From: CAVSQX01 sp963730225
GTDB lineage: Bacteria; Planctomycetota; Phycisphaerae; Tepidisphaerales; Tepidisphaeraceae
Direction: 5' to 3'
NCBI GenBank assembly: GCA_963730225.1
Contig: CAVSQX010000001.1
Coordinates: forward strand, 186,001-250,000
Length of the DNA stretch: 64,000 nucleotides
A program made the translations under genes and the position numbers. This document shows positions 23,523 to 33,005 of the stretch, one piece after another; position 1 is the stretch's first letter; each line of letters begins with the position of its first letter. The notes below the pieces were generated by a model. It saw only the letters and a program-made list of their open reading frames with translations. It was not told where the DNA came from and searched no databases.

Positions 23523-24647
23523 ATGTCCAAGCCCGAAAAGGCGGACGGGCGCAAGCCGTCCGCAACGCAAGCGTTGGCATCCGAGCGTGAACCAGCCCGT
23601 GATCCCGCTCGTGATTCGGCCCTGTCGCGCGCCGTCCAGCAGATCGAAAAACAGTTCGGCAAGGGAGCCGTGATGAAGCTCGACGGCCAGGCCCGTACCA
23701 GCATCGACGGCATTCCCACCGGCTCGCTGTCGCTGGACATCGCGCTGGGCGGAGTCGGGGTGCCGCGCGGAAGGGTAGTGGAAGTTTTTGGGCCGGAATC
23801 TTCGGGCAAAACCACGCTGACGCTGCACATCATCGCCAACGCCCAGAAGGCCGGCGGAATTGCGGCGTTCATCGATGCCGAGCATGCGCTGGATCCGGCT
23901 TGGGCCAAGCGATTGGGCGTGAAACTGGATGAATTGATGGTTTCGCAGCCGGATACCGGCGAGCAGGCGTTGGAGATTTGCGAAATGCTGGTGCGCTCCA
24001 ACGCGGTGGATGTGATCGTCATCGACTCGGTGGCGGCGCTGATTCCCCGCGCGGAAATCGAAGGGGAAATGGGCGACAGCCACGTCGGTTTGCAGGCTCG
24101 GCTGATGAGCCAGGCGTTGCGCAAGCTCACCGGCGCGATCAACAAGAGCAAGTGCACCGTTATTTTCATCAACCAGCTTCGTGAGAAGATCGGTGTCTTC
24201 TACGGCAACCCGGAAACGACGCCAGGTGGAAGGGCGCTGAAATTTTACGCCTCGGTGCGCATCGACGTGCGCCGAACACAGACGATCAAGGAAGGGGATG
24301 TTTCGATCGGGGCGCACACCCGGGCGCGGGTGGTGAAGAACAAGATCGCTCCGCCGTTCCGCGAGGCGGAATTCGACATCATGTTCGATCGGGGCATCAG
24401 CTACGAGGGCGATCTGATCGATCTGGCGGCCGTGGCCGATGTCGTGGAGAAAAGCGGGGCCTGGTACACGTACAAAGGGACGCGAATGGGGCAGGGGCGG
24501 GAAAACGCCAAACAGTTTCTTATGGAAAATAAGGACTTGGCCGATGAAATCCGAGAGGCCGTGCTCCGCAATAAAGGATTATTGGACGCCAAACGGGCGA
24601 TGCCGGAATCGGCGCCTGCGCCCGTCGAAGCGGTGGCGACGGCCTGA
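23523..24647 (+). CDS. recA: Recombinase A
   Basis: ATP-dependent strand-exchange protein for homologous recombination. The 374-residue product has a 35-residue Arg/Ala-rich N-terminal extension before the core LSRAVQQIEKQFGKGAVMKL. Walker A is GPESSGKTT (90-98). The Walker B-like VIVIDSVAALIPRAE, loop L1 region EGEMGDSHVGLQARLMSQAL, loop L2 FINQLREKIGVFYGNPETTP and the GGRALKFYASVR block follow. The C-terminal tail is short. AAAGGA precedes ATG 23523 by 6 nt. A 10-bp GC hairpin follows the gene. Confidence 0.98.
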   Translation: MSKPEKADGRKPSATQALASEREPARDPARDSALSRAVQQIEKQFGKGAVMKLDGQARTSIDGIPTGSLSLDIALGGVGVPRGRVVEVFGPESSGKTTLTLHIIANAQKAGGIAAFIDAEHALDPAWAKRLGVKLDELMVSQPDTGEQALEICEMLVRSNAVDVIVIDSVAALIPRAEIEGEMGDSHVGLQARLMSQALRKLTGAINKSKCTVIFINQLREKIGVFYGNPETTPGGRALKFYASVRIDVRRTQTIKEGDVSIGAHTRARVVKNKIAPPFREAEFDIMFDRGISYEGDLIDLAAVADVVEKSGAWYTYKGTRMGQGRENAKQFLMENKDLADEIREAVLRNKGLLDAKRAMPESAPAPVEAVATA

Positions 24648-24667
24648 TGACGGATTAGGGCTCCCGA

Positions 24668-24695
24668 AGCGCCGCTGGAATTTTTCAGCGGCGCT
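24668..24695 (+). terminator. Hairpin downstream of recA
   Basis: A perfect 10-bp stem (AGCGCCGCTG, 24668-24677, with 24686-24695) encloses an 8-nt T-rich loop, 21 nt after the recA stop. No T-run follows, so termination may need Rho. It lies in the 108-nt gap before the protease gene. Confidence 0.55.
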
Positions 24696-24755
24696 GTCAG
24701 GCCGAATGCGCGGGGATTCGCGCAATCCGTTCGCCGGCCTGCAATCGGAGTCCAG

Positions 24756-26180
24756 ATGCTTCGAGAAATCTGCGCGCGGCATCGCGCCATGACCGTGGTG
24801 CTGGCGGCGCTTTTGCTTCTGATGGGATGGCTGGCCGGCCCGCAAGCCATCGCTGATCCGCCAGCGGCTCAGGCTGCGCCGGCGCTCGATCTGGAGGGAT
24901 TGCAATCGGCGTTTGAAGGCGTCGGCCAGCGCGTTGCCCCGGCGGTGGTGGCCATCTCGGCAGCGACCGTGGTGGATGATTCACCTCAGGCCGTCCGTCC
25001 ACAGGAGATGAATGCCGACACGCTTCAGGCATTCTTGAGCAAGCAGACGCGGATGGTCGGCGCCGGGTGCATCATTTCGGCCGACGGGTATGTTCTGACC
25101 AACGATCACGTCATCGATGATGCCCAGCAGATCTGGATCACGACCGACGGGGGCGTGGTCTATCCGGCGATCGTGATCGGCACCGATCCACGCTCGGATC
25201 TGGCGGTGCTCAAAGCGCCCGCGCACGATCTGCCAACGGTGCATTTCACCGACGGGGCGGCCATCAGCCGCGGGCAGTGGTCGATCGCCATCGGAAATCC
25301 GTACGGGCTGAGCTCGCAGGGAAAAATGTCGATGAGCGTGGGCGTGGTCAGTGCGGTGGGGCGATCCCTGCCGAAACTGTCGCAGAAGGAGAATCGATCG
25401 TATTCGAATCTGATTCAGACAACGGCGCAAATCAATCCGGGAAGTTCCGGCGGTCCGCTGGTGGATTTGCATGGAGACGTGATCGGAATCACCACGGCGG
25501 TGGTCCTGCCGCAGAAGGCGACCAGCGGAATTGGATTTGCCATCGCGGCCGATTCGTCGATGCTGCGAATCGTAAACGAGTTGCGGCAGGGCCGGGAGAT
25601 CGTCTACGGATATTTGGGAGTGCAGGTTTCCACACCGACCGACAGCGAGCGGCAGGCGGCTGGAGCCGACGGCGGCGTGGTCATCGACGCCATCGACGAC
25701 CCGGCCACGGAAGCGACCGCCCCGCTTCGGGTCAGCGATTTTATTCTGGCGATCGACGGGCAGCGCATCGCGGATCGGGACGGGTTTGCCCGGGTCGTGG
25801 GATCGTCGCCGATCACACGGCCGGTTTGCCTGTCGCTCCAGCGCGCTGGCCAGGCGTTGAACGTGGAGGTGACGCTGGCCAAGCGATCGATGCCGGTGGC
25901 GGCGGTGACGCGCCAAACCCAGCGCCTGCGCTGGGCGGGCATGGTAGTGGGAAATCTGTCCGACGAGCTTTCGCAATCGGGGCCGGGTTTGACGGTCTGC
26001 CAGATCGATCCCAATAGCCCGTTCTCCAAGCTCGGGATTCATGAGGGGGCCGTGATTCGCACGGTAGCCGGCAAGCCGGTGACGGCAATCGATCAACTCC
26101 AGAGCATCCTCAGCCAGACGCCGGAGGAGCAGTGTGATATCGAGTTGGCACCGGACACAGCGTCGGCGTCGGTCCGGTGA
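24756..26180 (+). CDS. HtrA/DegP-type secreted serine protease with two PDZ domains
   Basis: Periplasmic trypsin-like protease/chaperone for envelope protein quality control. A signal peptide spans residues about 11-40, with the hydrophobic core VVLAALLLLMGWLAG. The catalytic triad is visible: H118 (LTNDHVI), D148 (RSDLAVLK) and S231 (INPGSSGGPL). The first PDZ domain begins near YGYLGVQV (about residue 286). A second, more divergent PDZ covers about residues 385-465 (VCQIDPNSPFSKLGIHEGAV). The 474-residue length is normal. It lies between recA and a secreted unknown; a 9-bp hairpin follows. Confidence 0.93.
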   Translation: MLREICARHRAMTVVLAALLLLMGWLAGPQAIADPPAAQAAPALDLEGLQSAFEGVGQRVAPAVVAISAATVVDDSPQAVRPQEMNADTLQAFLSKQTRMVGAGCIISADGYVLTNDHVIDDAQQIWITTDGGVVYPAIVIGTDPRSDLAVLKAPAHDLPTVHFTDGAAISRGQWSIAIGNPYGLSSQGKMSMSVGVVSAVGRSLPKLSQKENRSYSNLIQTTAQINPGSSGGPLVDLHGDVIGITTAVVLPQKATSGIGFAIAADSSMLRIVNELRQGREIVYGYLGVQVSTPTDSERQAAGADGGVVIDAIDDPATEATAPLRVSDFILAIDGQRIADRDGFARVVGSSPITRPVCLSLQRAGQALNVEVTLAKRSMPVAAVTRQTQRLRWAGMVVGNLSDELSQSGPGLTVCQIDPNSPFSKLGIHEGAVIRTVAGKPVTAIDQLQSILSQTPEEQCDIELAPDTASASVR

Positions 26181-26184
26181 ACGC

Positions 26185-26218
26185 AAACGTGAGAAAACCA
26201 TGGGAGTTGCTCACGTTT
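26185..26218 (+). terminator. Hairpin downstream of the HtrA-type protease
   Basis: Arms AAACGTGAG (26185-26193) and CTCACGTTT (26210-26218) pair perfectly around a 16-nt loop, 5 nt after the stop. Direct CACGTTTC/CACGTCTT copies follow. No strong T-run is present. It probably ends or processes the protease transcript before the promoter at 26271. Confidence 0.5.
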
Positions 26219-26270
26219 CACGTCTTCACGTTTCTGGCTTTCCGCGGCCCGTCACGATCCCGCCGATTTC

Positions 26271-26299
26271 TTGACACCCTCCCGGCCATCTGCTAGGGT
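26271..26299 (+). promoter_or_regulatory. Sigma70-like promoter upstream of the secreted unknown
   Basis: A perfect TTGACA (26271-26276) is followed after 17 nt by TAGGGT (26294-26299). The extended TGC just before the -10 box may compensate for its weak match. It lies 124 nt upstream of ATG 26423. The 26,300-26,420 leader shows no other feature. Confidence 0.5.
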
Positions 26300-26422
26300 T
26301 CGCCGCTCCCATGAGGGTTGGAGTAAATCGCCGCTTGAAGCTGATGTCAGCGGGATTTACGATCTTCCGATGAATGGAATGTAATCGCTGAAGCATCCCG
26401 CCCAGTGCCGGAGAACCGCCCG

Positions 26423-27565
26423 ATGATTGCTCGTGGTCGCGCTTGGCTTGGCTTGATTATCGTAGCGGGGCTGCTGGCGGGCAATACGGCGGGGCAAACA
26501 CCGCCGGCCGGTGCCGATTCGACCGCATCAGCGTCAGCTCCCGCGGTGGCCATTTCGCCAACGGTCAGGACAGCCGACAACGCGACGCCTTTTCAGACTC
26601 AAGTCGACCAATACGTACGAGCGCAGGTCAGCAGTATCATCCAGGACGATCCGGCGACAACGGCCGCAGTCCGCAAGGACATGGTAGATCAATGCGGTCC
26701 CGGTTCGACGCCTTCGTTTCTGGAAATCTATGCCAAGAGTGTCAACGCGGCGGTTTTGGCCGAGTTGTCGAAGAATCCGCCGTTTCGAGTTCGGCTGAAC
26801 CTGGCTTACCTGGTCGAGTCGGTTTCGCACGCGGCCAGGACGATGTCGCTGGAGCCTGTCGTGCTGAAGCTGATCGGCGACCCCAACGATTTTGTGGCGC
26901 TGTGGGGCATCCGGGCGGCCAAGCCGATTGTCGATCTGGTGGTGCAGAATCCAGCGACAGTCGCCAGCGATCCATTAATTCCAGCGATCATTGCCGCGGT
27001 AAAACAGCACGCGAGTTTTGGGCCCATCGCCGAAGCCGCATACCTGGCGCTTAACCTCGATGATATCAATGCAACCAAGGCATCGATTGACGTCGTTTTT
27101 CAGCCGATGATGGACATCCTGCGTTTTCGGATTTCGCTCTATCAGTCCGGTGTTCCAGACAGCCCGCAGGCCGACGAGGTGGCCGCACGATTTTTGTCTG
27201 GCAAGCATGATTCGGCGACCGAGCCGGTACTACAGGACATCATTCAAAGCCTTGTGGACTTGATATCGGTGGCGTCGCAGCAGGCGCAGAACGCTTCAAA
27301 AGTGCAAGTGGAACAGCTGATCGCGATGCTCAAAATCGCCGGTCAGGGATTGCAGGTGATCGTGCAGGAGTCCGGCACGCCGCCGCTGGTCAACCTGATC
27401 GGCACCACCGCCAGTTCGCCCGGGCCGGCGGTGGCGGCGACGGGAAAGCAGGTGTTCGGTGAGCTTCAATCGCAAGCGGCGTATTCCTATCTGAAGGCGC
27501 CGCCCCCCGTTAATCCCACGACGGGCCCGACGACCGGAGCCGCCGGCACCATGCCAACCCATTGA
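26423..27565 (+). CDS. Secreted protein of unknown function
   Basis: I do not recognise the family. ATG 26423 gives 380 residues. A signal peptide (LGLIIVAGLLAGNTAG, residues about 8-24) is followed by an Ala/Ser/Thr/Pro-rich linker. A helix-rich body of about 270 residues follows, with segments such as VVLKLIGDPNDFVALWGIRA that could be HEAT-like helical pairs. The C-terminus is Pro/Thr-rich (PPPVNPTTGPTTGAAGT). A GTG six codons upstream (26405) is an alternative start. It is 21 nt before the oligopeptide-binding protein, so the two may be co-transcribed. Confidence 0.7.
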   Translation: MIARGRAWLGLIIVAGLLAGNTAGQTPPAGADSTASASAPAVAISPTVRTADNATPFQTQVDQYVRAQVSSIIQDDPATTAAVRKDMVDQCGPGSTPSFLEIYAKSVNAAVLAELSKNPPFRVRLNLAYLVESVSHAARTMSLEPVVLKLIGDPNDFVALWGIRAAKPIVDLVVQNPATVASDPLIPAIIAAVKQHASFGPIAEAAYLALNLDDINATKASIDVVFQPMMDILRFRISLYQSGVPDSPQADEVAARFLSGKHDSATEPVLQDIIQSLVDLISVASQQAQNASKVQVEQLIAMLKIAGQGLQVIVQESGTPPLVNLIGTTASSPGPAVAATGKQVFGELQSQAAYSYLKAPPPVNPTTGPTTGAAGTMPTH

Positions 27566-27586
27566 CCGTCCTTAGCCGGGAGCGGC

Positions 27587-29277
27587 ATGGCACGGATTTT
27601 CACCGTTGTTCTTGTGTTGATCGCACTGCTGGCCGCCACGCTGGCGTGGTCGGGTCAGAGCCAGGAAAAACGTGCGGATTTCGCATTCATCAATCGCGGC
27701 GACAACAAAAGCCTCGATCCGAACAACATGTCCTGGATGCAGGACATCCGCCTGGCGTACGGATTGTGGGAGGGATTCTACTCGCTTGATCCGGTGACGC
27801 TGCGGCCAATTCTGGGATCGGCCGATTCGGCGCAGGTTTCGCCGGACCAACTCACCTGGACCTTTCACATTCGACCGGATGCGAAATGGTCGAACGGCGA
27901 TTCGCTCAAAGCGCAGGACTTTTTATTCGAGTGGCGGCGAATGCTCGAGACGCCGGGGGAATACACCTACCTGCATCACTACATTGCCGGGCGCAGGAAT
28001 ACGAAAGCGTTTTCGGCGATTACCTGTCCGCTCGGGAAGACGGCAAACCCGCGACGCCGCCCGATTTTTCGACGGTCGGTGAGAAAGTTCTGGACGATCG
28101 CACGTTTGAGGTGAAGTTGAATCATCCCGTGCCGTTCTTTCCATCGCTGTGCGCCTTTCCGCCGTTTTTTCCGATGTATCGGCCGTGCATGGATAAACCG
28201 CCCTATGTTTCGGTCGATCCCAAGTCGGGATTGAGAACTTATGACCTGGCGTTCACGCGCCCACCGAATCTGGTCACCAACGGGCCGTACCGATTGGCGG
28301 AGTGGACATTCAAACGGCGGGTGCGGCTGGTCGCCAATGATTATTACTGGGATCGGGCCAACGTGAAGAGCCGGGTGATCGACCAGATCTACGACGACGA
28401 ACCGCTGACGGCCTATCGGCTCTATCAGCAGAACGATGTGGATTGGGTTGCCGATGTCGATCCGGAAATCGTCGCGGGCATTATTCACAAGGGAGGCCGC
28501 GATGATCTTCACGTTTTTCCGGCGTTCGGCACGTACTACTACGAATTCAACTGCTCCAGGAAATTGCCCGATGGCCGCGACAATCCTCTGGCCGATATCC
28601 GCGTTCGCCAAGCACTCACGATGGCGATCGACAAAACCCAAATCGTCCGCGAGGTGGCGAGAATGGGCCAGCCGATCACCTCCGATTACATTCCGCCGGG
28701 TGTTTTTCCGGGATACCAATCGCCGCCGGGTTTGCCATACGATGTCGCCAGGGCGAAGCAGCTTCTGTCCGCGGCGGGATATCCCGATGGCCAAGGCTTT
28801 CCGCGCCTGAGCATTCTCTTCAACACCGAGTACGTGCACGGCGACATCGCCACCATCATTCATCGCCAATGGTACGACAAGCTCGGAATCGATTGCGACC
28901 TGGAAGGTGTCGAAGTGAAAGTGTTCGGCGCACGCAAACACGCGCACGATTTTGAAATCGGCCGATCGGGGTGGTACGGCGATTACTACGATCCAAGCAC
29001 ATTCACCGACAAATATCTCTCCAACAGCGACGACAACGATCCGCAGTGGAAGAGCAAACCGTACGATGATCTTTGTGCGGCGGCAGCGCGGGAGATCGAT
29101 CCGCAGAAGCGATTGGATTTGCTGTCGCAAGCGGAGAATATTTTGCTCAATGAAGCTTCGGTGATGCCGCTGTACACGTATGTGGGAGCTTATTTGACTC
29201 ACGACAACGTGCGGGGCGTTCCGCTCGACCCGCAAGAGATGCTGATGTTCAAAGCCGTGCAGGTTTTGCGGAAATAG
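27587..29277 (+). CDS. ABC-type oligopeptide-binding protein, OppA-like (frameshifted near 27989)
   Basis: Extracytoplasmic family 5 solute-binding protein. The N-terminus has a hydrophobic signal (IFTVVLVLIALLAATLAW) without a clear lipobox Cys. SBP5 features are GDNKSLDPNNMSWMQDIRLA, YGLWEGFYSLDP and FHIRPDAKWSNGDSLKAQDF. Near 27989 a G is missing from a GGG run. Adding it joins LHHYIAG to AQEYESVFGDYLSAREDG, continuing to DPSTFTDKYLSNSDDNDPQW and ending QEMLMFKAVQVLRK. The corrected length is 563 residues. No permease or ATPase genes are adjacent, so partner components must lie elsewhere. Its 3' end overlaps mutM by 29 nt, tail to tail. Confidence 0.88.
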
Positions 29278-30097
29278 CGCGTCGCTTGCGGCGTTTCCGG
29301 GGCTGACAATGAGGACAAAAATGCGTGGACCGTCCGCCCAGCACGATGCGTAGGATTGTCCCGGAGCATTGGAGGCACGCTTCTCCGGCGCGATCGTAAA
29401 CCGCATGCAGAGCCGCAAAGCCCCCGGGATTTCCGTTGGCATCGAAATAATCGCGCAGCGTGCTGCCGCGGTGCCGCAGCGCTTTTCGCAGCGTGGCTTT
29501 GATGGCCCGATTCAATCGGAAGATTTCCTCATCCGAAAGTTTGTCGGCCGGCCGCAGCGGATGAATGCCGGCGCGGAATAGCGATTCATCAACGTAAATG
29601 TTGCCCAGCCCGGCGATCAGCGATTGATCGAGCAATGCGTTTTTGATGGCGCGGGAAGTCTTTCGCAACCGTATGGCCAACTGCGTCGGACGGATCAGCA
29701 GCGGTTCGGGGCCGAGTTTGTCGTCGGGGGATTCATCGCTTCGGAGCCACCAGATGCCGCCGAACCGCCGAGGGTCCGTGAAGTGCATCGCCACCGAGCC
29801 CAATTCAAGCACCAGGTGCGTGTGCGGCAGCCGCGAAGCGCCCATGGGATGCAGTGCGATTCGGCCGGTCATCCCCAGGTGAATGTAAAAGCGATTCTTG
29901 TCGTCGAGAGAAAATACGATCTTCTTTCCTCGCCGCTGAAGGTCGATCACGCTTCGGCCCAGCAGGCTCGAACTCAAATCGAAGCCGGTGGGGGTCAAAA
30001 TGTCGCCGCGATGAAGATGCGCAGCCGAGATCAACCGGTTGAGAATCGCCGGCCTGAGCGTATCGACGACGGTTTGAACTTCGGGCAGCTCGGGCAT
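29249..30097 (-). CDS. mutM: Formamidopyrimidine-DNA glycosylase
   Basis: Base-excision repair glycosylase/AP lyase for oxidised purines. The 282-residue product starts MPELPEVQTVVDTLRP, giving the catalytic Pro2 and Glu3. It has HLGMTGRI, the helix-two-turn-helix LLDQSLIAGLGNIYVDESLF, and the C-terminal zinc finger CLQC with CPHC near residues 245-270. The Lys of the RRGKKIVF segment is the conserved active-site lysine. A basic tail of about 15 residues extends past the finger. The 3' end overlaps the solute-binding protein by 29 nt on the opposite strand. A TATAAT box (reverse strand, 30138-30143) lies upstream. Confidence 0.96.
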   Translation of the reverse strand: MPELPEVQTVVDTLRPAILNRLISAAHLHRGDILTPTGFDLSSSLLGRSVIDLQRRGKKIVFSLDDKNRFYIHLGMTGRIALHPMGASRLPHTHLVLELGSVAMHFTDPRRFGGIWWLRSDESPDDKLGPEPLLIRPTQLAIRLRKTSRAIKNALLDQSLIAGLGNIYVDESLFRAGIHPLRPADKLSDEEIFRLNRAIKATLRKALRHRGSTLRDYFDANGNPGGFAALHAVYDRAGEACLQCSGTILRIVLGGRSTHFCPHCQPRKRRKRRAISAKPARL

Positions 30098-30222
30098 GCA
30101 ACTTTCCTCGCCGGGAAACGTCCTATTTGCGGGAAATATTATACGGTAGAATGCCGCACGCTGGCGCTGCGAATCGGAATGCGGCGTCGGTTGTCCCGCC
30201 CGTCGTCTAATAAGGAGCTCAA

Positions 30223-31306
30223 GTGGAAAGCGAAATGAACATGGCCCAGCCCGATTTGGCTGCCGAAGAACTGGCGGCGGTGCAGAAGCTGCAAAGCAGT
30301 TACCAGGAAATGAAAACGGAATTGGCCAAGGTGATAGTCGGGCAGGAAGCCGTCATCGACGAGCTGCTGATCGCGCTTTTTTGCCGCGGCCACGCCCTGC
30401 TGGTCGGCGTGCCGGGCCTGGCCAAAACACTGCTGATCTCAACTTTGTCAAAAACGCTGGGGCTGAGTTTCAACCGCATCCAGTTCACTCCCGATCTGAT
30501 GCCCAGCGACATCACCGGCACGGAAGTGATCGAGGAAGACAAATCAACCGGCGGCCGAAGCATGCGATTCGTGCGCGGGCCGATCTTTGCCAACGTGATT
30601 CTGGCCGACGAGATCAATCGCACGCCGCCGAAAACCCAGGCGGCTCTGCTGGAGGCGATGCAGGAACATCAGGTGACTGCCGGCGGCAAGCCGCACCGAA
30701 TGGCCGAGCCGTTTTTCGTGCTGGCGACGCAGAATCCCATCGAGCAGGAGGGAACGTATCCACTGCCCGAGGCCCAGCTCGATCGGTTCATGTTCAACAT
30801 CAACGTCGGCTATCCCAGCGAAGAGGAGGAATTCCAGATCGTCCGGCGAACCACCGAACTGGATCGCGTTGAACTGAGTCATGTTCTGGGCGGCGACGAC
30901 GTGCTGGCGCTTGCAGACCATCGTTCGCAAAGTTCCCGTGGCCGATCACGTGATTCGCTACGCCCTGAAATTCTCCCGCCTGACCCGCCGGCAGGAGGGC
31001 GGTTGCCCCGATTTTGTCAACGATTACGTCGCATGGGGCGCCGGCCCGCGGGCCAGCCAGTATCTGATTCTCGCCGGCAAGGCACGGGCTCTGCTCAAAG
31101 GACGATATCACGTCAGCACCGACGACATCCGCGAGGTGGCGTTGCCCGTGCTGCGGCATCGCATCGTGACCAATTTCAACGCCGAGGCCGAGGGAATCAA
31201 GAGCGACGCACTGGTGCGGAAGCTGATTGAGTTTATTCCGCGCGAACACAGCGAGGAACTCGACCGCACCGCGGCAAGGTTGCTGCGCGATACACCGGCG
31301 GCGTGA
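30223..31306 (+). CDS. MoxR-family AAA+ ATPase (frameshifted near 30911)
   Basis: Chaperone-like AAA+ ATPase that works with VWA-domain partners. GTG 30223 was chosen because AAGGAG lies 5 nt upstream; ATG 30235 is the alternative. Walker A is GVPGLAKT (62-69), Walker B is VILADEINR, and sensor 1 lies in FFVLATQNPIEQEGTYPLPE. An extra T near 30911 breaks the frame after GGDDVLAL. Removing it continues QTIVRKVPVADHVIRYAL and the sensor-2/lid region RASQYLILAGKARALLKGR. The corrected length is 360 residues. It heads the DUF58/BatA/VWA operon. A HEPN pair intervenes before DUF58. Confidence 0.92.
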
Positions 31307-31314
31307 TATAGGCA

Positions 31315-31803
31315 ATGGAGGCGACCGCTCGGCGCATCTTCGCGAAGTTACGACTGAAGCCAGGACAATGGCGGGCGGTCGCAGAACGGAGATTTGCCGA
31401 CGCAGAATGTCTTCTGCAGAGCAGAAATCAGGAGCGCGCCAATGGCGCGATATACATGGCTGGCTTTGTACTTGAATGCCTTCTCAAGGCGTTACTTTTG
31501 GAAAGGCATCCCAACCTTGGAACCGCTGTAGATCCGGCTAAGTTATCTAATTCAGATCGAGAAGTTTTTGAATCGCTCTATCGGCACGATCTAGCAGACC
31601 TTGTGGACTTCATCAGGCCAGAACTGGAGAAAAAGTTCTCACAAATTCCGTTATCGGGTGGTTCGCTATGGAGAGTATTTAACGACGTATGCGAAGAATG
31701 GACGGTCCACGCGCGTTACGCACCGTTTTCGGCGCGGCTGGACACCGCCACCGCTTTTCTAGATACCGTGAAAGAGGTGACGAAATGGCTAAAGGAACTC
31801 TAA
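31315..31803 (+). CDS. HEPN-domain protein
   Basis: Predicted four-helix HEPN protein, a fold used by many RNases and toxin components. The 162-residue product has the family pattern RFADAECLLQSRNQERANGA followed by YMAGFVLECLLKALLL, then LYRHDLADLVDFI. The C-terminal helix is ARYAPFSARLDTATAFLD ending KEVTKWLKEL. I do not see a clean Rx4-6H nuclease motif. It overlaps the next small gene by 19 nt. Base composition is visibly more AT-rich than flanking operon genes, which together with its position inside a MoxR-DUF58 pair suggests insertion by transfer. Confidence 0.7.
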   Translation: MEATARRIFAKLRLKPGQWRAVAERRFADAECLLQSRNQERANGAIYMAGFVLECLLKALLLERHPNLGTAVDPAKLSNSDREVFESLYRHDLADLVDFIRPELEKKFSQIPLSGGSLWRVFNDVCEEWTVHARYAPFSARLDTATAFLDTVKEVTKWLKEL

Positions 31804-32069
31804 CAGTCCCGGCTTATGTGGCTAAGTTGAAGGCAGCGCTGCAAAAGCGGCTGCCTGATGCGCAGGTGGAATGGGAGCAGATACGGAGGGATCGATATCG
31901 ATTCATTGTAATTTCTGGGAAATTCAACCGAATCGGCCATCCGGAGCGGCAGCGCATCGTTTGGAAAGTTGCGGATGAGATTCTCGATGGAAGTGAATTA
32001 TTAAACGTCGCAATGATCTTGACTATTGCGGCAACTGAGGCTGATTCGGAAGCGACAACCAAGCATTGA
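31785..32069 (+). CDS. Small protein paired with HEPN gene, BolA-like fold resemblance
   Basis: ATG 31785 lies within the HEPN gene and gives 94 residues. The middle reads QVEWEQIRRDRYRFIVISGK followed by FNRIGHPERQRIVWKVADEI. That recalls the BolA/KH pattern of a strand, an ISxxF segment and an RxRxV helix, but the usual BolA His and length are not matched, so this is a weak analogy. It is not a MNT nucleotidyltransferase (no GSxxxG). The 19-nt overlap implies coupled translation with the HEPN protein, as in toxin-antitoxin or effector-regulator pairs. DUF58 starts 7 nt later. Confidence 0.5.
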   Translation: MAKGTLTVPAYVAKLKAALQKRLPDAQVEWEQIRRDRYRFIVISGKFNRIGHPERQRIVWKVADEILDGSELLNVAMILTIAATEADSEATTKH

Positions 32070-32076
32070 CAAAGAG

Positions 32077-33000
32077 ATGTCGGAACAATCCACCGATTAT
32101 CGCAAATACCTCGACCCGCGCACGCTGGCGCGAATTAGTTCGCTGGAATTGCGCGCCCGCCTGGTTGTCGAAGGGCTGACCAGCGGAATGCACCGCTCGC
32201 CGTATCAAGGGATTTCGGTCGAGTTCGCTCAGCATCGGCCGTACGTGCAGGGCGATGATACTCGCCACGTCGATTGGAAGGTGCTGGCAAAAACGGATCG
32301 GATTTATCTCAAGCAGTATCTGGAGGAGACGAATCTGCATCTGATCTGCGTTGTGGATGCGAGCGAATCGATGGGGTTCGGCACCGTGGTGGACGGCGGC
32401 TACACGTGGACCAAATACGATCACGCCACCGCCATCGCCGCCGGGCTCTCGTACATGGCGATCCAACAGCAGGATTCGGTGGGGCTGGCGATTTTCGATC
32501 AAACGCTGAGCCGATATTTCAAGCCGAGCAATTCGCCGGGGCAGTGGAAAACCATCACGCATGAATTGCAACAGTCGCCGCGGTTGAGCAAAACCAACAC
32601 GGGAAGAATTCTCGATCAATTGGCTGAAAAACTGACCCATCGCAGCCTGATCGTGATTCTGTCCGATTTTTTCGACGACCTGGACGGCATCCGCCAGGGC
32701 CTGCGGCATCTGCGTTACAAAAAGCACGAGATGATCGCGTTCCAGATTCTCGATCCGGCCGAGGTCGAGTTTCCGTTTCAGGATGTCACGATGTTCAAGG
32801 GGCTCGAGCAATCGGGCGAGCTGCTCACCGAGCCGCGCTCGCTGCGGGAAGGATATCTGGAGCAGTTGCGGCAGTTCACCGATGAGCTGCGCAAAATGTG
32901 CCGCGGAATGCACGTCGATTTCGTCCGCATGAACAGCGGCGAATCGCTGGATGTGACGCTCAGCGCGTTCCTGGCCAATCGAGCGGCGTCGATGAAGTAG
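32077..33000 (+). CDS. DUF58-domain protein
   Basis: DUF58 proteins are VWA-like partners of MoxR ATPases. ATG 32077 gives 307 residues. The diagnostic motif is RPYVQGDDTRHVDWKVLAKT (about residues 48-67). A VWA-like strand with LICVVDASESMGFG (DxSxS metal-site pattern) follows, then LIVILSDFFDDLDGI. No membrane segment was seen, so it is probably cytosolic. An open stretch upstream of 32077 belongs to the overlapping 3' end of the previous gene. It forms the conserved MoxR-DUF58-BatA order, interrupted here only by the HEPN pair. Confidence 0.92.
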   Translation: MSEQSTDYRKYLDPRTLARISSLELRARLVVEGLTSGMHRSPYQGISVEFAQHRPYVQGDDTRHVDWKVLAKTDRIYLKQYLEETNLHLICVVDASESMGFGTVVDGGYTWTKYDHATAIAAGLSYMAIQQQDSVGLAIFDQTLSRYFKPSNSPGQWKTITHELQQSPRLSKTNTGRILDQLAEKLTHRSLIVILSDFFDDLDGIRQGLRHLRYKKHEMIAFQILDPAEVEFPFQDVTMFKGLEQSGELLTEPRSLREGYLEQLRQFTDELRKMCRGMHVDFVRMNSGESLDVTLSAFLANRAASMK

Positions 33001-33005
33001 AAATT

